This document shows positions 56,501-64,000 of a stretch of DNA of 64,000 nucleotides, piece by piece. The DNA comes from Lithospermum erythrorhizon (Eukaryota > Streptophyta > Magnoliopsida > Boraginales > Boraginaceae): positions 62,001 to 126,000 of the forward strand of contig JADFUC010002408.1 in NCBI GenBank assembly GCA_019722365.1. The letters run 5' to 3'. The stretch's first letter is position 1, and the number at the start of each line of letters is the position of its first letter. A program made the position numbers and the translations under genes. The notes under the pieces were generated by a model. It saw only the letters and a program-made list of their open reading frames with translations. It searched no databases and was not told where the DNA came from.

Positions 56501-57480
56501 CTTATCAATGGAAACAACGTGAGTTTACGAGACTTCGATCAAGGATTATTGTGTAAATGTTTCTAAATGAAGGACTTAGCTGGCTTATGATATATACTTG
56601 GAATAAAGATAAATCGAGATCGGGCCGGAAGGCTAATTGGACTTTTGTCGAGACCATGTTAATAAAAGATGCTGCAAAGGTTGACATGAGTAATTCAAGA
56701 AGGGTAATCTCATGAGGCATGGAGTTGACTCGGCGAGCAGTGTCCCAGTGCTGAGATGAGCGAAATAGAAGGATCTACCTTCTGGCTTATTTATAGGATC
56801 CATCGTGTATGCTATGTTATGCACAGTTTGATAGTAATGCTATGCCTTGAATATAACCGGTAGATACCCGAAGCTAATCGAGGTGAGAACTCTTGGATTG
56901 TAGTGAAGTCGTCTTGAAGTATACGAGAAGAACTAAAGATGCTTGGTATATGGTAGAGATGATATGGGATTAGTAGTCACCGGGTACACGATGCCGGTTT
57001 TGATTGACGAGAGGCGACTATGGATGCAGGTATATATTTAATAAATGGTGGATATCTTGGAGGATTTCAAACGGAAATGCTTGTGCCGATTACCCGCGGA
57101 ATCTGATGCATCAGCATCGTCACGGCCCGGTAAAGCATGTTGGATTAAGAAATTCGTGAGTGAGCTTTGAGTCGTACCTAGGATTGAGGGACCAGTAGAG
57201 TTACTCTATGACAATACTGGGACCATAGCTCAAGCTAAAGAACCCCGGCGTCACAAATCAAACACGTACTGAGAAAGTATCACTGAGTAGAGATATGCTT
57301 AATAGAGGTGATATCAGTATGTAGCTTAAACGAGGCCAATAATCATGACCCACTACCAAACCACTAAATCGAGGCAAAGCATGATGAACATCTGAGCGAA
57401 CATAGGTCTTAGGCAGAATGTCGCGCGGTGGTGTTAAGGTTAAGTGGGAGATCGGTATGTATCTATTGTGTTATGAACAA
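53582..57480 (+). pseudogene. Copia gag-pol remnant
   Basis: The gag begins at 53582 (MATALTTHKTRLTG) and continues in pieces to about 54300. The protease shows WVLDTG with DTG at 54450-54458. Integrase parts lie at 55100-55450 (RHKHESEKFKEFQ-like; TPRELWFGKIPKLEF at 55449). Reverse transcriptase parts start near 56060 (KWVFKKKRDKG) and keep the catalytic YVDD at 56486-56497 (YVDDILINGN). RNase H ends near 57206-57290 (YDNTGTIAQAKEPRRHKSNT). The gene order protease-integrase-RT-RNase H defines Copia. Dozens of indels and stops interrupt the frame, so no polyprotein can be made. Confidence 0.85.
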
Positions 57481-58235
57481 ATATCGAATATTGTTGCTTA
57501 GCATACTCGGTATATTTGTTTTTCTTCTTACATATGTTTATGTTCACATATAATATACATGTATTGTTATCCTCGATGAGGTGAAAAGTTAAAATCCTGG
57601 GTTAGTCTATGTTTTTCCTGAAATGACACTGAATTGTTGATTATACCTCTTGAGCCTAGAAGCGTAGGATAGCGAAGGCCTTGGTCGGAATCTTGATGTA
57701 GTTAGGCGGCCAAGCATTATATAACTAACATGGTGTTTTGATTAGTGATCGAATTGATCACGTTAGCACCTATGAGACTAGATCGGCCGTGAAATTTTGC
57801 CGGTATAGTGGCCCAGGGAGGCGCATGACAGCAATTTCATAGAAGATATGTATATACGTGTCTATGATATTTGTTTACAATTTTAGGTTCGACGATTCTT
57901 AGACTACGATATATAACTATACGTGTTATATAAGCTACGTACTTTGACTATGACCAAGCGTGCACTTAAGCGGGATCGCAGCCAGCGTATATTTGGGTGT
58001 ATGATATAGCGATGAATGTTGATATATTGGGAGGGATTTATCCGTCCTTGATATGCAAAGGAAGATCTCGGAGCCTCTCGCAAAGTTGATGCTGAGATTG
58101 GTTTATGCGGCGCCATAAATGCTTATTCGAGTTCATACTCAGGAAGTAAAAGTTGTGGGTGTTTACGGCCAACTAGCATGGTAGCTACGGTAGAGATCGC
58201 GCGATAAAGGAATTGTAAGGTAATCGTCCAAGGGC

Positions 58236-58244
58236 AAGTGGGAG
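58236..58244 (+). other. Polypurine tract of the Copia element
   Basis: AAGTGGGAG immediately before the TGTTGG start of the 3' LTR. It is the plus-strand priming site in Copia elements. Confidence 0.7.
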
Positions 58245-59234
58245 TGTTGGAAATCAATGAGAATTGATTCCCTTTTATTGTGCCCGTTGCGACAATTGTG
58301 TATCAATTCATTTACCGGGTTGGTTAAATGTGATTACTGGAACTTAGTGTTCAGCAGTAATGGTATGTGCCCAGTGTAGGTTCTCGTGATAATTTAAGGG
58401 TTATGACACGATTGTTAGATCTTCTTCGTTAATCGTTATAATAATAAGTAATTGGTCGATTATTATTATTATACAACTTACTATTATCCCCGAGCACAGA
58501 AAGATGTATGCATCTAGATATGATATTCGACTAATATTTCATGAATGAAATTAACGGAGATATTGAAATGTATTTCTCTGGCCCATATATTGTCAAATAT
58601 ATATGTTGATGAACTTGTATTGGTTAAAGGCTTTTAAGTTTAATCAATTAGCAAGTGAGATCGATGAATAACGATAAAAGGTATTAGATGGTGACTCGTT
58701 AGTATTTTAATTGACTTGTTAAGTTAATTAAAATAGAAACGACTCACTAGTAACTCATTATTTAATTGGGAAACAACAGGTCTAATTAAGTTAGCAGAGT
58801 TAAACTGATTTCTTGATTGGAATTTGGGACTTGGTATTTAGGGAGGATTGGGTTTTGCGCTGACCATAAGTCACAAAAGCCACTCGACTTATCGAAAAGA
58901 GTCTTAATACATAAACTGGAGAATTGGAAGGATACTATCTTCGATTCATTCATCCTCAATAAGCAGAGTTAAAGTTCTTCAGGTTGGTTTCCTGCGGTGT
59001 TTGCAATCCCAGAGGGCCATCTTCGGTGTTGAACAAGCATTAGGAGAGGATCTTTGGAGGCGTCACGAGGAGAAACTACCGTGGGGAGTGGAACTGATTG
59101 GCTTCCGTTCTGTCTTAAAATTTCGTATTCGTACATTTTATGTTTATGTTTAGATTAATTTACATTATTTTGAGAATCCGGGATGTATGAATTGGTGTTA
59201 ATACGATTAAATTAAATATGAATTAAAGCTAACA
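58245..59234 (+). repeat. 3' LTR of the Copia element
   Basis: Starts TGTTGGAAATCAATG and runs parallel to the 5' LTR, including the hairpin at about 58435-58473 and GAGAATCCGGGATGTATGAA near 59170. The end near AACA (59231-59234) is approximate. Confidence 0.8.
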
Positions 59235-61497
59235 CTCTTGACTTTGGGAGTCGTCCTAGGAAAGTATGGGGCGACTACTTGGCTGACGAAGCGCGAGGCA
59301 TGCCGTATATGTGTTAAAGTGGGCCGGCTTGACTCGACTCTTGAGAATCATTAGAGATATAGCATTTTTTGCTTGTATCCGGACTTCCGCCGTCACGTTA
59401 GCGTTGGAGGTTGCCCATACTTGAAGAAGATGGTACTGTCTAACAAACGCTACATGTGTCGAAATTTACATAAACAAAGGAGAGAATCGGATAGCGAGAA
59501 TCTTGCGTAGATGGAGGATCCGTTGTAAATATCCTACCGCTCCCGGAACAGCCAAAATTGCTAAGCGTCGCCCTTGAACTTTCCTGACGGTCAGCGTTGT
59601 AATTGAAGGGTTTTAACTTGGCGGGGAGCGACGCTCGGAGAAAAGTAAGAAATCTGCTGGCAGTGACTCAGGAATTAGAAACCACAATGCTTTGTTTCCA
59701 TGTGATAGACGTTAATCCAGTCGCGTATATCACTACTAGGAAGACCTTGGATCCCACACTTCAGAGTAATGCTATCCACTCTAAACTGCGATGTTTAAAA
59801 TCTTTGCAAGGATGGGATGGAAAAAAGCTTGAGTCAAAGTGGATGAAAATCCATTTGTTGTTGAAGAATTCCCGCTTTTGTTGATCTTTAAATACTACTG
59901 AAAAAAGAATTCAGCGGGAGGAAGGGCCGAGGCGCTTAAGTACCTCCGTCGCTTCAGAAACTACGGCTTTACAGAAGCTGGTGGGCAAACCAGCATTTGA
60001 AGCGACTCTACCTACCGCTCCAAATGGAAAAGGTGGTGGCAGAAACCGCTTAAAGGTTTTGTGGCATACGTGGAAGACGAAGATAGAGCATGGAAACACG
60101 GAGTCTGAAAGCTTATGACCTCCTCTTAAGTACATTATGATCTTATTAAGGATGTAGCCATGGGACAATATCTCCGAGTCACTTGCATGAAATATGGATT
60201 AAATAATATCCAAAACATGACTGAAAGGATGGTATGCTCGAGCTGGCTACATGGTTGGGGTATACATAAAAACCACAGTATGTGTTACGATCGAGGGTAA
60301 CAAATCACCATTACATAAGCCCAGGAGTTGGAGAAAATGCGTATAAGCAAATACACATGAGATGACCTGGTGGCTTCCCTCGAGTTTAGAACAAATCTGA
60401 CTCCTAAAGAAACCAAAAAGAAATCGGTCTTACTGAGATTGAGGGAGGAAAAAAGTAAAGAGCCATTGACTCGAGGAAAGAGATCCAAATCTTTAATGAA
60501 CTTTCGGGGCGACCTCCCCGGCCTATATGGAGGAGCGCGAGGAGGAAGAGAAAATCTACACCTCATGTTTTGACATAGAAGAACAAGGCAACACGCCCCG
60601 ATGAGTGCCTTCGATCCAAAGTACGCTCATTGGAGCGATGAGAGTGTCATACAGCCAATAATTGTTGTAATTTCGGGTTTTAATTTGTTTAATGTAGTTG
60701 AAAAAGTCAATGAATCATAACAATCGGAGCTAGTATTGATGAATTTGGGATCCATTTTGTTACATGATTGAAATTTTGGAATTCATGAATATGCATCTTC
60801 AGTTGCTTATCGTAGAACCAGATAAAATTTAAGATTTTAAGTCCAGTAAATATTTTTCATAGTAATTTACTATATGTATTTAGTTGTCCATCTTTCGGTG
60901 CACTAATACAGTTAATTCTGGATTAAATTTTTTGTGGAGTATAACTTTGATTATGATGAATTTTGTATGAAATCAACTGCAGATAACACTGGTATTATTC
61001 AAAAGTTTTGATCCTTGTTAGTACTGGTAATTAATGTAATTATATTAATGCTATAGATTTCGTGCTTCAGGACTATTCATATCTTAACACATTAATGTCC
61101 ATGTTAGGAAAATTTGGTAGTGAAGTAGCGAGGAAGCGGTAGTGTGGAATAAGATGAAAAGGCTGAGGCCAATTGGAAAGTATCGTTGAATCGATGTTGG
61201 AGTTTTACTGGAGTCTAGATTAGTCGATGGTGGTGTTCTGGTGGGGTGAAATCTTGATGAAGATGAAGGGGTATCAATGTGTGATATTTCATAATGTTCC
61301 TCAATAAATTGAACTTTTATTATTTTAGGCCTAAAGTTTTATCAAAAATCACGTTACCTCAAAAAAGTAGTCCCCGACACATTTTTCCGCAGGTTAAAGA
61401 AATAACATCTACTGTTAAAACAGGGGATCAAATTGCACCTATGTGTACACTACTCGGGAACTAAATGTGCTTACACTACCACTTACATGTACGAAAG
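59235..61497. other. Degenerate repeat DNA, no gene
   Basis: Short ORFs on both strands (e.g. 59603-59884, 60285-60566) show no recognisable domain. Composition resembles the degraded retrotransposon DNA on the other side of the Copia element up to about 60660, then becomes AT-rich. Confidence 0.35.
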
Positions 61498-62500
61498 TGT
61501 TAGAAATCAATAGTTATTGGTTTAATTTATTATAAACGTTGTGACGATTATTTGTAACGATTCATTTCTTATAGTTAAATGAGATTACATAAACGGAACG
61601 TTCAACTATAGTAATTTTAATTCTCAGTCGGGTTCTCACGATAATACCATGGATTATGTCAGATTCCTAGATCTCATGCATTACCGTTATAATAATATTA
61701 ATTGTTTATTATATTATTATCGACTACTAATATCTGACGCAGAAGATTAAAACATCTGATAGCGTTGAAGATTTATATTTCATGTATGAAATTAAACTGC
61801 ACTTGCTAATTCGGAAAGTTGATTGTAATCAACAGGATTCCTAATTGAAATAATTACATTACACGAGTAATGTAAATAATTGGATGAGCTTGAATTAATT
61901 GACTTGTTAGATCAATTAATTAACTTGTTAATTGAAAAACTTGATAAGATTAATTAACGAGTTGGTTGAGTTTATTTAATTGACTTGTTAAGCTCAATTA
62001 AATATTAATGAGTTGTTTATTTAAATTTTGTTTAAAGAGCATGGTTCGTTAGTTAACAAGTTAGGTCATTAATTTGTGAGCTCTATATATATGAGAGTTT
62101 CATGAAGGTTTTATTAACCAACAAAAACACAAAACCCTAGCCTCCTTTCATGAGAAAATTGACCTTCTCTGGCTCACTTTTCCATGGAAGAGCTTGAATG
62201 AATCCCGTGGAACAAATCAAGGGAATTTTGATTTGTTCTCTTAAATCCAATTGATATCGGTTACAGCAGCGGCTCAGGTAGCCAGGATTGGGCCACTCAC
62301 GGTGTGTAGATGGCTAGAGAGAAGCTCTAGGTGGAAATCTTTCATGGATTTAGATTGTTCTTCTAGACTTCGGGAAGGAATTGTTGTTGAGACTTCAAGC
62401 TGGCTGCACTCTAACTGTTTATGTTATTCATATGTTGTAGATATGAAATATATAATTAAAGTGATTCTGTTTATGTGCATATTTGATTATTTTATTCAAG
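61498..62500 (+). repeat. Copia LTR, same family, probably solo
   Basis: Begins TGTTAGAAATCAATAG and follows the order of the LTRs at 50479 and 58245: GTTGTGACGATTATTTGTAACG, GGTTCTCACGATAATACCATGG, AT-rich hairpin 61685-61720, CATGTATGAAATTAAA, then AACCCTAGCCTCC near 62130 (R-like). No internal gag-pol follows. The 3' end cannot be placed precisely. Confidence 0.6.
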
Positions 62501-63282
62501 TTATGCATATAAAATTTCATCACAAAGTAGAACTCGACTATACTTACTGGGACCAAATTAACAATTAACTTAAAAGACACCTAAATATGAAAGTCCTAGG
62601 AACTTCCATTTTTCTATAAGGCTTCGTTTGGTTAGCATATATAGAAACGAACTTTTTAGAACTTCAATGGATTTAATTCCATTAAAACATACTTCATCTG
62701 TTCCTAAAAGATTGACATATTTTGATTTTAATGAGTTGTGATTTTTTTTCAATTTTGAACTTAAATAACTTTTAATGTATTATATTTTTTTTTTGGAAAA
62801 CATATATCAATATGTAGTGTTTTCAACATACTTTAATATTAAACATTAATTTTGATTTAAAATAAATATTTTGGATATCAATCGAATGCGTAAAATTTTG
62901 TTATCTTTTGTGTAAAAAGGCAAATGTAACTTTTGGATTTAAGGTTGGAACAAATTGATAAGTTGATTTTTTATATTTTTATACTATTCGGCCCACCAAA
63001 ATTTGAAAAATTGATGAAAGTTAAAAATTTATTCTACAGGTACATATTTTTTATTTGATCCTCTTTAAAATTATGTTCTAGTTCGTCCACACGATATTGC
63101 AAGACAATTTATTTTATTTAAAACTCTTCCCTCATTATTATAGTTATTAGTAGGATATTTAAATTTCATAAAGTACAAATTCATTACATATGTTACAAGA
63201 ATTTTAAATCTTTTTACATTATTAGCTTTGATGGATAGTTAATATGAATTATGATGAAGAGTTTGAAAGGTCCTCCTACACC
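62501..63282. other. AT-rich DNA, probably U3 of an LTR element
   Basis: No gene. Near 62625, GGCTTCGTTTGGTTAGCA is a word common at MITE ends, but no partner was found. The right part likely belongs to the LTR whose TATA box is at 63283. Confidence 0.3.
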
Positions 63283-63567
63283 TATAAATAGCATCTATTC
63301 TCAAAATACAATAGTATGCATAACAAAACAATATATTAAACACATAACTAAAGAGGTTTATAGGCAAAGAGGGAGAAACACTTCTTTCTCAATTGAAGGA
63401 GCTTTGGTGATTTCAATCTTTCCGGCGATAATCTACCAACGTTCTAATGGCTGGAGGTATGTCATCAATCCAATTATGTATTAGTTAACATATATGTGAT
63501 AATCATGTAATTCAAGATTTTGGGATTATGTTGTGTTTAAATAATCATCTAACATGTGGTATCAGAG
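63283..63567 (+). mobile_element. R-U5 and primer-binding site of an LTR retrotransposon leaving the window
   Basis: TATAAATA (63283-63290) is followed about 260 bp later by an LTR-like end (CATCTAACA, 63554) and, two bases on, TGGTATCAGAG (63557-63567), the canonical initiator-tRNA-Met primer-binding site. The element's internal region would therefore run rightward past the window end. The LTR start was not found. The 430 bp after the PBS show no coding similarity yet. Confidence 0.65.
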
Positions 63568-64000
63568 TCTAGGATTGTGAATGCATGATTATCTATATGA
63601 ATATGTCATACAAATAACTTTATCATGGTTTAGTCTTACGAAGTTATTATTAAAGTTCTTATATGATTAGAGTGTAAAGATCCTAAAGTGATAAAATTAT
63701 GCTTATAATTGGTATTTATATGTAAATATATAAGGATTATTATATTTGTGTAACATATAATCATTCTTATATATATTCTACTGCTAATCGACATTAAAGT
63801 TAGTAGTATTGGCATATATATGGACTTTGCTAAATGATCAGAATCACTATTAGCATAAAGTGTGCGGCTAAATGCATCTGTTGCAATTAATTAATCTCAT
63901 GCCCATTAGTTAATACTAGAATATAAGGATGACTTCTAATCGGACTTATGCGATGATTTATACTACTATGTACTGATCTTATATGAATGTTTGTATGTTG
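63568..64000 (+). other. Possible leader of the LTR element
   Basis: AT-rich, non-coding; by position it would be the untranslated leader before gag. Confidence 0.3.

Larger units (their letters stand above)
50479..59234 (+). mobile_element. Copia LTR retrotransposon, degenerate
   Basis: An 8.7-kb plus-strand element. The 5' LTR is 50479 to about 51503 and the 3' LTR 58245 to about 59234; both begin TGTTGGAAA-CAATGAGAATTGATTCCC and carry GGGATGTATGAATTGGTG near their ends. A primer-binding-site-like GTGGCACAGGCTAC follows the 5' LTR at 51505 (degraded from the tRNA-Met-type TGGTATCAGAGC). The polypurine tract AAGTGGGAG directly precedes the 3' LTR. Between them are gag, protease, integrase, RT and RNase H remnants in Copia order. 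All frames are broken. A clean 5-bp target duplication was not found. Confidence 0.88.

Noticed and set aside
53582..57480. An endogenous viral sequence (pararetrovirus)
   Set aside because: The order protease-integrase-RT-RNase H and flanking LTRs with a polypurine tract identify a Copia retrotransposon; no movement or coat protein is seen.
59603..60573. Several 67-93-codon ORFs as genes
   Set aside because: None has a recognisable domain, they overlap on both strands, and they sit in degraded repeat DNA.

Overview
The window is plant nuclear DNA from a eudicot, probably an asterid. It is AT-rich, with intron-split genes, TATA-box promoters, an Au-family SINE, Stowaway-type MITEs, and Copia, LINE, hAT and CACTA remnants. 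No species can be named from the sequence alone. The gene families are well-known plant ones; most of the DNA is transposable-element debris of different ages.

Layout: 590-2130 is a decayed hAT transposase. At 2400-4680 there is a CACTA-like stretch with a dense GCGGGCGTCC-type motif array. A minus-strand Copia LTR lies at about 5600-6579. From 6580 to 11530 is degenerate intergenic DNA with one short tandem repeat. The best-defined genic block is 11530-19560. It holds an intact translation initiation factor eIF5 gene (plus strand; duplicated promoter-like region, long 5'-leader intron, upstream ORFs), convergent with a six-exon Golgi pectin methyltransferase-like gene of the CGR2/CGR3 family (minus strand), reconstructed here exon by exon. 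At 21648-27772 is a near full-length LINE on the minus strand with a perfect 16-bp target-site duplication. At 28475-29219 there is a hairpin, an Au SINE and a long-inverted-repeat MITE, followed by an intact single-exon short-chain dehydrogenase (29387-30223, minus).

The second half holds a roughly 230-bp repeat array (31190-33960) split by a 1.49-kb solo LTR whose ATAGT duplication marks the insertion point exactly. It also has a frameshifted MED15 KIX-domain fragment (35680), a second, 5'-truncated LINE of the same family (37848-41283), a clean Stowaway MITE (41683-41886) and a Copia LTR fragment between inverted-repeat arms (43816-45060). A two-exon phytosulfokine precursor gene follows (46793-47910), whose intron carries a CACTA end and a Stowaway MITE. 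From 48600 the sequence is mostly retrotransposon: an 8.7-kb degenerate Copia element with both LTRs (50479 to about 59234), a third-site LTR of the same family (61498), and the R-U5/primer-binding site of another LTR element leaving the window (63557).

The intact genes serve unrelated housekeeping and signalling roles (start-codon selection, cell-wall pectin methylation, lipid or carbonyl reduction, sulfated-peptide signalling) and do not form a pathway. The main points of interest are regulatory or structural: stacked upstream ORFs and a repeated promoter segment before eIF5, transposon-loaded introns in the PSK and CGR genes, a conserved hairpin shared by all four related LTRs, and the interrupted tandem array.
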